Assembly: GCF_000725425.1 (NCBI RefSeq)
Contig: NZ_CP006019.1
Span: 124,001-188,000, forward strand
Direction: 5' to 3'
Origin: Palaeococcus pacificus DY20341
GTDB taxonomy: Archaea > Methanobacteriota_B > Thermococci > Thermococcales > Thermococcaceae
Length of the DNA stretch: 64,000 nt
Made by a program: the position numbers and the translations under genes. Of the stretch, positions 9,060-18,258 are shown in pieces; position 1 is the first letter of the stretch; each line of letters starts with the position of its first letter. Under the pieces are notes generated by a model that was not told the origin of the DNA, searched no databases, and saw only the letters and a program-made list of their open reading frames with translations.

Positions 9060-11260
9060 CAGTCTTCCCTCCACACTCTGAGGGTTATTGTTATGGGCTC
9101 AAATAATCCGGGAATGTTGCCCATGTTTGCAAACACTATTTGAACTCCAGCTGGTAAATCCACATCAATTGGATTGGTTTGTGCTCCATCGTAGGGACTA
9201 TCTTCCCATTCTTCAGGATTAGCATCATTTTCATAGTTTAACTTATCAAAGAGCCTCAAAATTGCGTCATCAACGGCATAAGTGGTGGGATCTAGGTTGT
9301 CTATACTTATTGCCTTGTAGGGAGCATCTCCAACTAAAATCGAGCGCGTGTAGGTAGTTGAGCCATCATTGTAGTAGTATGTTAAGTTGTATCCCTTGTA
9401 TGTTGGATAGTCTTGGAGTAGTCTGGGAAACACATCTCCATAACCTGCGTAGCCTTGGATGAAGTATTTTATGATACCCCTCGTCTGTTGATATCTGTAT
9501 GATGTTCCTCCATTGCCTACACTTGTATCAAGCTGTGCCAGAAATGTATTTGCCTGACCTGGTACCATCATCCAGTTATAAAGCTTTGAATATGAAACCC
9601 TTATAGCATAAAGACCATTGGGGCCTGCATAGAACTGTCCTCCCCCATTATTCAAATTCTCATTCAGTCTTTGGGTAGTTGAAGAGCTAAAGCAGTAACC
9701 TACCCAGTAGTCAGCATACCACGGATCACTCTCCGGCGGCAGGTCATAGTTCACACTCATCTGTGAATAAGTGTCGACACCACATGCGTAAGTATAATCA
9801 CCGCTGTAGCTGATTTTTGGGTCTTGGTAGTCGATATATATCGAGAGCGGGATGCTGTATTGGGTTATTAGTGTTTTAGATATGTAGTTAATTCTTACCT
9901 CCGAATCAGGATAGCCATATAAAATTCTGTTGGCTACCCCACCACATTCAGAAACAGAACATCCATAACCATAACCTGCGCCACCATATGTGAAATATCC
10001 CGCGTCTCCTGTGTCCACAAATACTGCATCAAAGGCAACTACAAAATCAAAGACCATCTTGCTTAGGTTGTCATAGGATACCCCTATATTCTGCAATGCA
10101 GTTTTAATCTCATTGTCTGTAAACTCTACAGTCGTTACTCCCGATTCACTGGCATTTTTTGTAAGAAGAAGTGTTAAATCACCCCCAAGACCATAATAAA
10201 GGCGGACGTACTTTACATTTTTCACTTTAAATCTCATGTTAATCGAAGTGATGTTCCCTGGGACGAAGTTCTCAAGCAGGTAAAAGAATCCAGTATACTG
10301 AGAATTGATATTGTATATCTTTATTACTCCCGGATTTTTAGTGCTTAGGCTGCTGCTCCTGTACTTGATGTATACTGTGGTTCCGCTTCCTGCGCCTATT
10401 CCATCTTGTACGTACCTATATGAATAATACGCGTCGTGATACACTATTCTAAAAGTATTAGTGCCAGGCTGTAGGTATCCTGAAATATCGGGGGCGTTTG
10501 GCAAGGAGTTTTGTAGGGAGACATAATTTCCGTTTATATATACGTCTTGGGTTTCGCTGAGCCTCTTAATAAAATTACCATTTGCCTCTATGATACTCGC
10601 ATCGTTCGGTAAGGTTATATTTCGTGTTAAAATGAGGGTATTGCTGTAGCCATCACTTGAGAATGCTCCGGCCAAAACTCTCATCCATCCGTATAGATCT
10701 TCCCTTGTAACTTCCGCTTTGGTCAAATATGCCCTCGCCATATATCCTCTCGGCGTTTGATTGAATGCATAGCCGCTCAAAACTAATGTTGCTGGGGAAA
10801 CATCTTGAGCTTTTGAGTAGTTGGCGCCAAGTTTCCTCAAATATGGGCTTGTGTAGTTGTTTATAAGGAACTCATAATTGTAGTCTTTGAGTGTTCTGTT
10901 TAATATGTATCCTAAAATTATCTCCGCTTTATGTTTTAGGTTCTCTGAGGGGTAAAGAGGTTCGGTAGCCCAATAAGTTGCAGCTATTTCTAGGGGAGGC
11001 ATATTTTCATCTACTAAGTTCAAATTAAGCGTTCCATCGCTTTTCCACTGTTCGATTATGTTTTGGGGAACTAGCTCCTTCAATGCGACGGTTCTCAGGG
11101 TCGTGAGCGTGTCCTCGGCTTTGTATTTATTTTGGCCCCTCATGTAAGTTGAGTAAACCTGAGTGTTGCTCTCCATTACAATTATGCTTGTCACAAATAT
11201 CGTAACTAAGAGGAGTGAGAGCAAGGCATCGAGCGTGAAGACGAATCCTCTCCTCTTCAT
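9059..11260 (-). CDS. large pilin-like surface protein (733 aa)
   Basis: An exported protein starting MKRRGFVFTLDALLSLLLVT: basic residues, Gly, then a hydrophobic segment containing the Asp at the +5-like position of class III signal peptides. The rest is a long extracellular part rich in Tyr, Gly, Asn and Ser with several Cys (GCSVSECGG near residue 430, ACGVD and GYCFSS later) that could form disulfides. It ends ITITLRVWRED, echoing the LIKLWVWDDR end of the next-upstream gene's product. It overlaps that gene by 4 bp. It has no recognised catalytic motif. It is likely a minor pilin or adhesin subunit. Confidence 0.83.
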   Translation of the reverse strand: MKRRGFVFTLDALLSLLLVTIFVTSIIVMESNTQVYSTYMRGQNKYKAEDTLTTLRTVALKELVPQNIIEQWKSDGTLNLNLVDENMPPLEIAATYWATEPLYPSENLKHKAEIILGYILNRTLKDYNYEFLINNYTSPYLRKLGANYSKAQDVSPATLVLSGYAFNQTPRGYMARAYLTKAEVTREDLYGWMRVLAGAFSSDGYSNTLILTRNITLPNDASIIEANGNFIKRLSETQDVYINGNYVSLQNSLPNAPDISGYLQPGTNTFRIVYHDAYYSYRYVQDGIGAGSGTTVYIKYRSSSLSTKNPGVIKIYNINSQYTGFFYLLENFVPGNITSINMRFKVKNVKYVRLYYGLGGDLTLLLTKNASESGVTTVEFTDNEIKTALQNIGVSYDNLSKMVFDFVVAFDAVFVDTGDAGYFTYGGAGYGYGCSVSECGGVANRILYGYPDSEVRINYISKTLITQYSIPLSIYIDYQDPKISYSGDYTYACGVDTYSQMSVNYDLPPESDPWYADYWVGYCFSSSTTQRLNENLNNGGGQFYAGPNGLYAIRVSYSKLYNWMMVPGQANTFLAQLDTSVGNGGTSYRYQQTRGIIKYFIQGYAGYGDVFPRLLQDYPTYKGYNLTYYYNDGSTTYTRSILVGDAPYKAISIDNLDPTTYAVDDAILRLFDKLNYENDANPEEWEDSPYDGAQTNPIDVDLPAGVQIVFANMGNIPGLFEPITITLRVWRED

Positions 11261-12654
11261 CTGTCATCCCACACCCAAAGTTTTATTAAAACAGGTTCAA
11301 ACTTTGGCTCTAATAACATCCCCAGATTATCTAAGTCTCTCAAAACTACATCTCCGCTGAAGTTCTTTTCATAAAGCCAAAATTCTACGGGTTTTGCTCC
11401 GTTTTCTGATGTGAATTCTTCAAAAATCATACTCCAGGGTATCCTTACAGTAGTAGTGTTTCCCTCATAAAACTTTGGCTGCATTGTGTCGTTTTGCCAT
11501 GCCACAACGGCTTTAATATTTGAATCCGCAGCGTCTTTCTCAATAAAAATGCCTTTTAATAATGTTCCATCTAATATAGCAAATGTTAAGTTTCCAGCTT
11601 CGTTTTGGGGCACGCTAATCTCTAGATATGAATAGCCAGGAAGGTTCTGCTTGAGGTTGCCTACAATGATTGCCTCTTTTTGATTTTGAGTGAGGGTAAT
11701 AGTCCCGTTGTAGATTAGCTTTGCAACGACGAAATTTCTCGCTTGATACTCTATCCATGGCGAACGAACTTTCGACGCGTTGATTGTGGCACTATCTGTA
11801 GTTAAGCTACCGTTGATTATAGCAAAGCTATAAGTTGGGGTGGTGAGGTTGGTTGGGTAAACAGAAGTGGCCGTGATGCTTAGACTCCCTCTATCATAGC
11901 TTTCCACAGTAACCCTAACTTGGCCAATTCCGGTAATGTGAAGTGTGCACGGAGTTCCTGAACTAAAGGAGTATTTGAAGTTTGAGATAGCATTGATGGT
12001 TTCTACTATAACGTAGCTGTTTGAGGGGATACTTCCATAATATGTGTCCTGTCTGTACACGTCGATATCCTCCAAAGGAATGAATTCAAGGACATCTCCG
12101 GAGTCTAGTTGAATGTTATTTCCAAAAGGTGCAGGCGCTCCATTGAGCAGTACACTATCACATTCAACATCAAACGGGCTATTTCCCTTGTCAGAAATCC
12201 TAAAGTTTCCGCTATCTTGGGAAAGGTCCCATGTTATAAGTGGGCCCGGAAAATCTCCAGCGATACTGAGATTTTTGGTCGTTAGATAGAGTTCTATTTG
12301 AAAATCTTTCCATTTACTTAGGTTCAACAAGCTGTTCCTCGTAACTGTACTGATTATAGAAGAGTTTAAAGCTAAAATCTTGTCATAATCAAGAGCAAAG
12401 AAGTAGTCCTCACTTCTTATGCCTACAACTTTAACACTACTTGGATTGTTCTCCCATCCCTTTGGATAGCCTGGACTTTTAGTTAGAACGTCAAGCATGT
12501 TGTCAGCGATGTTTGCTCTATCATACCAATCAATTAAATTTGTAACTTCCGCTTTTATTATGTCATTGGTATTTACAACTACCCCTACTATCATTATGAT
12601 GATCACAAGTGAAAGCATGGCATCTAAAGATAAAATTTGACCTCGCCTCTTCAT
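11257..12654 (-). CDS. pilin-like surface protein (465 aa)
   Basis: Starts MKRRGQILSLDAMLSLVIII, a class III (type IV pilin-like) signal with RGQ before the processing site and a hydrophobic assembly helix. The extracellular part has no catalytic motif I can see, and predicted beta strands and many Asn/Thr/Ser suggest a glycosylated surface domain. The C-terminus EPVLIKLWVWDDR resembles that of the 733-residue neighbour, so the two may share a terminal assembly strand. 4-bp overlaps on both sides place it in a translationally coupled operon. Confidence 0.84.
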   Translation of the reverse strand: MKRRGQILSLDAMLSLVIIIMIVGVVVNTNDIIKAEVTNLIDWYDRANIADNMLDVLTKSPGYPKGWENNPSSVKVVGIRSEDYFFALDYDKILALNSSIISTVTRNSLLNLSKWKDFQIELYLTTKNLSIAGDFPGPLITWDLSQDSGNFRISDKGNSPFDVECDSVLLNGAPAPFGNNIQLDSGDVLEFIPLEDIDVYRQDTYYGSIPSNSYVIVETINAISNFKYSFSSGTPCTLHITGIGQVRVTVESYDRGSLSITATSVYPTNLTTPTYSFAIINGSLTTDSATINASKVRSPWIEYQARNFVVAKLIYNGTITLTQNQKEAIIVGNLKQNLPGYSYLEISVPQNEAGNLTFAILDGTLLKGIFIEKDAADSNIKAVVAWQNDTMQPKFYEGNTTTVRIPWSMIFEEFTSENGAKPVEFWLYEKNFSGDVVLRDLDNLGMLLEPKFEPVLIKLWVWDDR

Positions 12655-13121
12655 CCTTTCACCACTCTCACACTAATCTCTATTATTCTACCTGAATACA
12701 CTAAATTCGTACTATTCTTTGCTAAGTTCGTGTTTTTGGCTATGTCTTCAATGATAAATGACTTTATGCCGTTTGCAATAGTCGTATTGTCCACTTGGAA
12801 AGGAGTGTTTATTGTGACTAGAATCCTTGTTGTAGTGTTTGTATCGACCTGGGTTATGTTCATCACTCTAAAATGATAGTTCTCACCATTTAATGACTCC
12901 AGTGCAGGATTTAAGAGCGAATATGGGCTCTCGCTTATTTCAACGCCCATATTTAAGTAGTCGCATGCATGGGAGGCAGATGTTCTAACATAAGCTATTA
13001 CGGAAATGTTCCTATTTTCATTTAGATAGCTAGGCACTACAAAAGCTATTCCTGCCATTATGATAGCGACTATGAAGAGTGTTTCGAGAGCGGTCTGCCC
13101 TCTACGGCTCAACCTTAACAT
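12651..13121 (-). CDS. class III signal peptide (pilin-like) protein
   Basis: A 156-residue protein that begins MLRLSRRGQTALETLFIVAI. This is a clear class III signal: RRGQ, then T-A-L-E with the Glu expected at +5, then a hydrophobic helix. The remainder is a small extracellular domain (VMNITQVDTNTTTRILVTIN). It is of minor-pilin size. It overlaps both neighbours (4 bp downstream, 20 bp upstream), typical of tightly coupled pilin operons. The prepilin peptidase that would process it is not encoded in the window. Confidence 0.86.
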   Translation of the reverse strand: MLRLSRRGQTALETLFIVAIIMAGIAFVVPSYLNENRNISVIAYVRTSASHACDYLNMGVEISESPYSLLNPALESLNGENYHFRVMNITQVDTNTTTRILVTINTPFQVDNTTIANGIKSFIIEDIAKNTNLAKNSTNLVYSGRIIEISVRVVKG

Positions 13122-13539
13122 ATAGCATCTCCTCGGTAGAGTTATAATTCGCCACTATCCAAAACTCTCTTTTTGAGCTCGTCAAGGTCACGTTTGATGT
13201 TGTGAGTGGTACTGTTGAGTTTTGTGTAATTGTATAGCTCTTTCCTTCAATAGTGACGTTTATGATAATCAGATTTGAAGTCCCATCGAGCTGTATTCTT
13301 ACGCTGTCTCCAGTGTCGAGCTCAAATGGGAGAACTTCCTTCTTTTTAAATCCCTCTCCCACAGCATAAACTTTTGTTATATGGTCTCTGATGGTTATAG
13401 AGAGCGTTTTAACACTCGCTAGTGTATCAAAAGTCTCTGCATGTCCCACTTCACTGGTGGCTAAATACGTTAAGTTCACCACGGTTAGCGTGATAAGCAA
13501 AATTGCAAAAAGTATGTCCAAGCTCACCTGGCCCCTCAT
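13102..13539 (-). CDS. class III signal peptide (pilin-like) protein
   Basis: A 145-residue protein starting MRGQVSLDILFAILLITLTV, a textbook archaeal pilin signal (GQVSLD followed by a hydrophobic helix). The C-terminal domain is a short beta-rich segment ending EMLYVKVEP. The ATG at 13539 is chosen over the GTG at 13548 because GGTGGGTGAG stands immediately before it and the signal peptide is then of normal length. It is one of at least four small or medium pilin-like genes in the operon. Confidence 0.86.
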   Translation of the reverse strand: MRGQVSLDILFAILLITLTVVNLTYLATSEVGHAETFDTLASVKTLSITIRDHITKVYAVGEGFKKKEVLPFELDTGDSVRIQLDGTSNLIIINVTIEGKSYTITQNSTVPLTTSNVTLTSSKREFWIVANYNSTEEMLYVKVEP

Positions 13540-13540
13540 C

Positions 13541-14137
13541 TCACCCACCAGGATTGATATTTATTCTCAATTCACCTTTGCTCGCATCAAGTGTCCAGCT
13601 CTCTGTGCTATCTGGGTTCCACTCTACAATAATTTTAATGCTTGTAGGAAGGCTTCCGGCGTTTATAAGAATCCCGGGAAGTGATGTACCTGAAGCTGCA
13701 GGTGAATAAGATGTAACGCTTTTTGCATACATCGCTCGACTCCAAAATAGGTTTTTCTTTGCAGTGCTGGTCTCGTTGGCGGATATCGTCTTGTTTGCGC
13801 TGTCTAAAATGGCTATATACGTCCCATTTTGGTATCCTATTAGCAGCTGAGGGGTTCCACTCATGTTGAACGCTTTTGCTATAAAGTCAGCATCGTTTAG
13901 GTACTTTAGAGTAATATACGTGGTTGCTTTGGAGCCTGGGCCTTGGGCATAGACTTGAGACACTGTGTTTGAGATTGAATTAGAAAGGCTTTTAGCCTCT
14001 AAACTAATTTGAACCCTAAGGATATCAACGGATTGGGAATTTTGTGTAAATGTAATGTTGTTAACAGAATAAACTAGCAGGACAAGGAATATTGCAAAGA
14101 CAAACATGAACTCTAATGACACTTGGCCCTTTTTCAT
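13541..14137 (-). CDS. class III signal peptide (pilin-like) protein
   Basis: A 198-residue product starting MKKGQVSLEFMFVFAIFLVL, the canonical KGQVSLE type IV pilin-like motif with Glu at +5 and a hydrophobic helix. It is the first gene after a TATA element (14173-14181) and has GGAAGTGAG before its ATG, so it probably leads the pilin part of the operon. The extracellular part is Ser/Thr/Asn-rich with one PGG at the C-terminus. It is the best candidate for the major subunit. Confidence 0.87.
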   Translation of the reverse strand: MKKGQVSLEFMFVFAIFLVLLVYSVNNITFTQNSQSVDILRVQISLEAKSLSNSISNTVSQVYAQGPGSKATTYITLKYLNDADFIAKAFNMSGTPQLLIGYQNGTYIAILDSANKTISANETSTAKKNLFWSRAMYAKSVTSYSPAASGTSLPGILINAGSLPTSIKIIVEWNPDSTESWTLDASKGELRININPGG

Positions 14138-14172
14138 ACTCTCACTTCCATGTCTATACTATTACTACGAAA

Positions 14173-14181
14173 CTATTTAAC
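14173..14181 (-). promoter_or_regulatory. internal TATA box before the pilin-like genes
   Basis: On the minus strand GTTAAATAG lies about 36-44 nt before the ATG of the first pilin-like gene, and just after the stop of the membrane-protein gene. This suggests that the pilin genes can be transcribed separately from the CetZ part of the block. Confidence 0.45.
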
Positions 14182-14186
14182 AGTTG

Positions 14187-14804
14187 TTACTTATTTTCAG
14201 CCACATCTTCCTCTTTTACGGTGGCAATCGTGTTTATTCCCCTCTTTTTGATGTCTATACCAAAATAGTCATAGTTAAAGACCTTAAAACCATACTTCTC
14301 TTTGTCGAGTGGATGGTTAGCTATAAGCTCTTTTAACTCATCAATAAAAAACTGAGTCAGCTGGTAGTATCCAAAGTCAAGGAACTCCTTTTTGTACTCT
14401 CGTAGGAATATAAGGAGGGGCAACATGCTTAGTCCGACCAGTAACAGGGCTTCTCTGTAAATGATACTCAAAATCGCGGTTATTCCAGCAAAGCTTAAAA
14501 TAGCTATTGTGGTGATTTTTATCTTGTTTCTTATTTCTTTCATCCGATTTACTCTGCTTTCCCATATATCCAGCAGAGCCGGGTTGTAAAAATCAAAGGC
14601 CGTATGCCTCTTCCCTTTTTGGATTCTCTGCCTTATCAAGTCATCCCAGTCATCTTGATAGTATATAATCTCTCCTTTATTCTTTGCTCTCTCTGCATCG
14701 AGTGAAGAGATTATCCTAATTATGTCTTCCGCGCTCTCGTGGGCGATGTGGGAGTAAACCTCCTTCTCATTGAGCTCTAGAGCAACCTCGACTGAGTCTT
14801 TCAT
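14187..14804 (-). CDS. two-helix membrane protein next to CetZ
   Basis: A 205-residue protein I do not recognise. The N-terminal half is soluble and charged (MKDSVEVALELNEKEVYSHI, then RQRIQKGKRHTAFDFYNP). Two adjacent transmembrane helices follow at about residues 97-135 (ITTIAILSFAGITAILSII, ALLLVGLSMLPLLIFL), with a cytoplasmic C-terminal domain after them. Its ATG overlaps the cetZ stop by 4 bp, so the two are translated together. The topology, with both ends inside, would suit a membrane anchor for the tubulin-like GTPase. That role is inferred from position only. Confidence 0.8.
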   Translation of the reverse strand: MKDSVEVALELNEKEVYSHIAHESAEDIIRIISSLDAERAKNKGEIIYYQDDWDDLIRQRIQKGKRHTAFDFYNPALLDIWESRVNRMKEIRNKIKITTIAILSFAGITAILSIIYREALLLVGLSMLPLLIFLREYKKEFLDFGYYQLTQFFIDELKELIANHPLDKEKYGFKVFNYDYFGIDIKKRGINTIATVKEEDVAENK

Positions 14805-15892
14805 TCCACCTCACCTGGGTATATGTCGTCAAAGTCTGGCAGACCTTGTAAAAGCTCTTTTTTCTTTGTTTCTGCCTCTTCTTTGGCTTCCATAAATGAT
14901 TGAGCATAATTCCTGGCAGTAATTATTATGTCCTCTATGCTCTTGCTTTCATAGATACCGCTTAGCAGTGTCACCACTTCGACTTCTCTTTCCCTGGGAT
15001 CTGGATAAAAGCCCCTAAAGATTTGCTTTCCCTTTATCTTGTGGGTTAGATAGTTCAAAGCCTCAAAAATTTCGTTGGCCTTTAACACTTCTGGTGGGCC
15101 ATGAATGGCAATTAGCCCATACAAAGCGGATTCTATGTTTGCCTCTAAATACAGCCCTTCGCTTTCAAAGGACTTCAAAATTAAGCGGGATAGGTTTTTT
15201 AGCTTTGAGGCATCTTCTTTTGCATAGCCGATGGTTGCAAAGCTTCCAAAAGCTTTAAGCACAAACTTTAAGTCGCTTCCATCAAGAGTCTGCTCCCCTG
15301 GGATGTCAATTAACGCTAAAAGTGATGCGATGCGCTCGACAATTGTATAATTTATCTTTTCATAGGCCTTACTTATATCATCACCGCTTTCTCTGAGCTT
15401 ATTGTTGTCTATAGCCACTATTGAATCTGCAACTTTTGAGAGCTTATCTATAGTTATGGCAGCGTTTATTGTGGGCCTTATTCCTTCTTCTTTCAAGGGC
15501 AGAGCGCCTATTGCGACAACCAGTGAATCGGGATACTCATTTTTTAAAGCCTCTGCTAGTATGGGTGTTCCCCCTGCTCCCGTTCCCCCTCCAAAACCAA
15601 AAGTTAAAAAGAAGATGTCAATATCTTCTCTTCCCATTATTGAGTCTATCTTGCGCATTATCATTGACAAATCGCGCTTCATAGCCTCTCTGCCTAGTAT
15701 TGGATTTGCATTTACTCCTTTTCCTCCAACGATGCTGTCTCCTATGAGTATCCTCCTCTCATGGGGAACGTGCTTTAAGTACTCTAAATCTCCTTTGGAT
15801 GTGTTTATAGCCAAGGTCTCAAAGTCGACCAATGCGAATAGGTCAGCTATCTTAGTCCCGCACTGACCTATTCCAATGATTAGAGCTCTCAT
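14801..15892 (-). CDS. CetZ/FtsZ-superfamily tubulin-like GTPase
   Basis: A 363-residue cytoskeletal GTPase. Residues 7-12 (GIGQCG) resemble the tubulin GQCG loop. The glycine-rich nucleotide loop at 101-109 is GGGTGAGGT, as in CetZ, instead of GGGTGTGAA of FtsZ. The T7 loop region at 202-207 is TLDGSD, keeping the two Asp needed for GTP hydrolysis across the subunit interface but not the usual first Asn. CetZ proteins in haloarchaea control cell shape and motility rather than division. GAGGTGATT precedes the ATG. It lies between a secreted toroid protein and pilin-like genes, which points to positioning of a surface structure. Confidence 0.88.
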   Translation of the reverse strand: MRALIIGIGQCGTKIADLFALVDFETLAINTSKGDLEYLKHVPHERRILIGDSIVGGKGVNANPILGREAMKRDLSMIMRKIDSIMGREDIDIFFLTFGFGGGTGAGGTPILAEALKNEYPDSLVVAIGALPLKEEGIRPTINAAITIDKLSKVADSIVAIDNNKLRESGDDISKAYEKINYTIVERIASLLALIDIPGEQTLDGSDLKFVLKAFGSFATIGYAKEDASKLKNLSRLILKSFESEGLYLEANIESALYGLIAIHGPPEVLKANEIFEALNYLTHKIKGKQIFRGFYPDPREREVEVVTLLSGIYESKSIEDIIITARNYAQSFMEAKEEAETKKKELLQGLPDFDDIYPGEVE

Positions 15893-15900
15893 CTATTTAA

Positions 15901-18150
15901 TCACCTCACTATCTCTGCGCTTAGCTCATCAACGCTTGCCTTTCCGTCGTAGTTTGTATCATTAAATTGAACTATCAATACTTTTCCGTTCAAATATCTA
16001 ATCAATCCTGAGTCGAATAGTGTTTTAACGGCGTCACTCAAATCGTCTTTGTATAATACAAATAGGATAACTCCTTTTTCATACTTTCCAGGGATTAGGA
16101 CAATCGTTTTATCAAGCGGGTAACTCTTTCCTTCTATCGTGACTACCGTGCTTCCAACTTCAAAGCTCACATATGGGTTGTAGTCCGCAAGCTTAAATGT
16201 GCTGTAGTTTGCTAGGACTATATAGTTGCCATCACTAAACTCTTTGAACTTTTCCCTGCTTACATTTGCTCCGAATAGCTTATCTACGGCATCCTTAACT
16301 GTTGAGGCTGTTTCGTTCCTATCATCTATATAGCTAATTGTGAACTTCTCCTCTCCAAGGAGCCTTATGACATCGTATAAACCTGTTCTAGGTATAAACT
16401 TAAAGTTCGACAAATAGAGCGTTTTTAAGGATGTATCTACTACTGTCTCTGGCTCTTTATCCTCTACCCACTTTAATATCTCATCTCTTAAATTGTAGCC
16501 TAGCTTGTATAGCAGTTCTGTCGCTCTTATAGTGAGCTCTATGCTCGGTTTTCCTTGGTACATCAGCACGTTGGCTATGTAGCTGTCCTTCACAATAGGC
16601 CATGCTCCATCTTCAGTCCTCTGATCTAGGAGCCATTCTATATGTGGTTGAAGCTCCTCTCTGCTGGATATTGGGTAAAGAGCTTCTAAAACCTCTAAAG
16701 TCGTTGAGACGTCTTTTGAAAGCATATAAGAGTAGTATTTAGTTTTTGTGAATGTTCCCCATCCACTGCTGGAGATTGATAGCAACCATTCTTTTGCTTT
16801 TTGCACATCGGGGTCTTCTGAAGAGACGCCCAATGCGAGTAGTGCTTTAATTGCCAAAGCTGTATCGTAAGGTTGAGGTCCTAAGAAAGCTCCCCACTTT
16901 CCGTCGCTCCTCTTTAAGCTTTTGATGAGCGTTATCTGCTCCTGCTTTTGAGTCTCATTTAAGAGGTTAAACTCCAGTAGCGTCAGTAGAGCATAGATGT
17001 GCGCAGGATAAATCTGGCCTCTCTCCTTTGCAATTTGGGAGAGGGCTTCAAATCTGTTCTCTGTCCAATTTAGCCCCTTGTCTATGCTTACATCCCTAAA
17101 ATAACATAGTTTTAGGGCTTTTAATGCATAATATGTAGCTTTTTCATTTGATGAGAGCCCATAAATATAGCTCCAGCTCCCATCGTCATTTTGCAGAGCT
17201 TTCAAAGCTTTACATGACTCTTCAAAGGGGTTCTCCGGAGTTTCGCTTAGCTTGTCACTTACTAATGCAAAGCTCAGCGTTGCATAAGAAGAGGTTTCTA
17301 CGATTTCTGCGCTTTTCATTAAAAATGCAGGTTGGTTTGCCCAGTAAACGGGATCATCATTTTTGATATCTTCCAAAATAAGAAGAGCTTTCGCAACATC
17401 GAAGCTCACGCCCTCGTAAAGGGTCACTACATACGTTACCATTGCCCTTTCTCTTTGAGTGAGTGAGTCATTGAGGAGAGCCTCTCTCAACTTTTCTATC
17501 CTCTCGCTTAAGTCCTTTGGAGTGTATCCAATGTTGTAATATGCTATGAGCTTTAGTGCTTCAATTTCTTTCTCAGTAAGTCCAGGATAGCTCTCTATTT
17601 TTTCCAGATATTCCACTGCGTTTTTCAACATGTAGGAGCTTTCCCATGAGTATGATCTGCTCCCAAGAGCCCAAGTTGCAATTACACTTGGGTAAAAGTC
17701 GCTTTGAGTGTCTTCAACATATCCCCATGCCTCTCCATTAAAAGAATCTTTTATGAACGTGACACCTGAATCAGTAGCTCTCCTGACAGTGGTGAACCTT
17801 GAGGTTCCCATTTCATAATGGTTAAGAGCATTGGATAGTGCAATTACAGCATAGGCTGTGCTTAAAACGTCACTCTCATGTCCTTCCCTATAGCCCCATC
17901 CTCCATTTGGGTTTTGGGCATTTAGAAGTAAGTCCACATATTCGTCGATATAGGGGGATAAGTCTTCTCCAACTTTTCCTTCAGATTCCACTATTGCCAT
18001 GAGGGCCAGACTAATATCCCTCGTTTCGCTAGATATGTCTTTTGAAGTTTTGATAAAATCAGTGGCTTTGTCTAATATTGGATTGGCTGTTACGTTTGCG
18101 TATGGAATCAGGAGCATAACGATAAACATTAATGATAAAATACGCTTCAT
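15901..18150 (-). CDS. secreted alpha/alpha-toroid (terpene cyclase-like repeat) protein
   Basis: A 749-residue exported protein with an N-terminal signal peptide (MKRILSLMFIVMLLIPYANV, cut near ANA/NP). The body carries repeats of the prenyltransferase/squalene cyclase toroid type: QNPNGGWGYREG near residue 95, DDGSWSYIYG, SDGKWGAFLG, SSGWGTF and EDGAWPIV. I see no DxDD cyclase motif, so it is probably a binding scaffold and not an enzyme. It ends in one EF-hand/dockerin-like calcium loop, DTNYDGKASVDEL. It starts the block upstream of cetZ, 8 bp from it. A protein-binding surface role is inferred. Confidence 0.83.
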   Translation of the reverse strand: MKRILSLMFIVMLLIPYANVTANPILDKATDFIKTSKDISSETRDISLALMAIVESEGKVGEDLSPYIDEYVDLLLNAQNPNGGWGYREGHESDVLSTAYAVIALSNALNHYEMGTSRFTTVRRATDSGVTFIKDSFNGEAWGYVEDTQSDFYPSVIATWALGSRSYSWESSYMLKNAVEYLEKIESYPGLTEKEIEALKLIAYYNIGYTPKDLSERIEKLREALLNDSLTQRERAMVTYVVTLYEGVSFDVAKALLILEDIKNDDPVYWANQPAFLMKSAEIVETSSYATLSFALVSDKLSETPENPFEESCKALKALQNDDGSWSYIYGLSSNEKATYYALKALKLCYFRDVSIDKGLNWTENRFEALSQIAKERGQIYPAHIYALLTLLEFNLLNETQKQEQITLIKSLKRSDGKWGAFLGPQPYDTALAIKALLALGVSSEDPDVQKAKEWLLSISSSGWGTFTKTKYYSYMLSKDVSTTLEVLEALYPISSREELQPHIEWLLDQRTEDGAWPIVKDSYIANVLMYQGKPSIELTIRATELLYKLGYNLRDEILKWVEDKEPETVVDTSLKTLYLSNFKFIPRTGLYDVIRLLGEEKFTISYIDDRNETASTVKDAVDKLFGANVSREKFKEFSDGNYIVLANYSTFKLADYNPYVSFEVGSTVVTIEGKSYPLDKTIVLIPGKYEKGVILFVLYKDDLSDAVKTLFDSGLIRYLNGKVLIVQFNDTNYDGKASVDELSAEIVR

Positions 18151-18187
18151 TTTTCACCCTCCCTAATTTCTATAATAAGTATCTCCC

Positions 18188-18199
18188 AATAAATAAGTT
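18188..18199 (-). promoter_or_regulatory. TATA box of the toroid-cetZ operon
   Basis: The minus strand reads AACTTATTTATT about 40-50 nt before the ATG at 18150, and GGGAGGGTGA is the ribosome-binding site. This is the probable main promoter of the 18.15-5.9 kb block. Confidence 0.5.
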
Positions 18200-18258
18200 T
18201 TTCCTAAGCAGTGAAAACACTAGAAAAGCAAAAGAGGGTTAAAAAGGCCAAACCTCAG

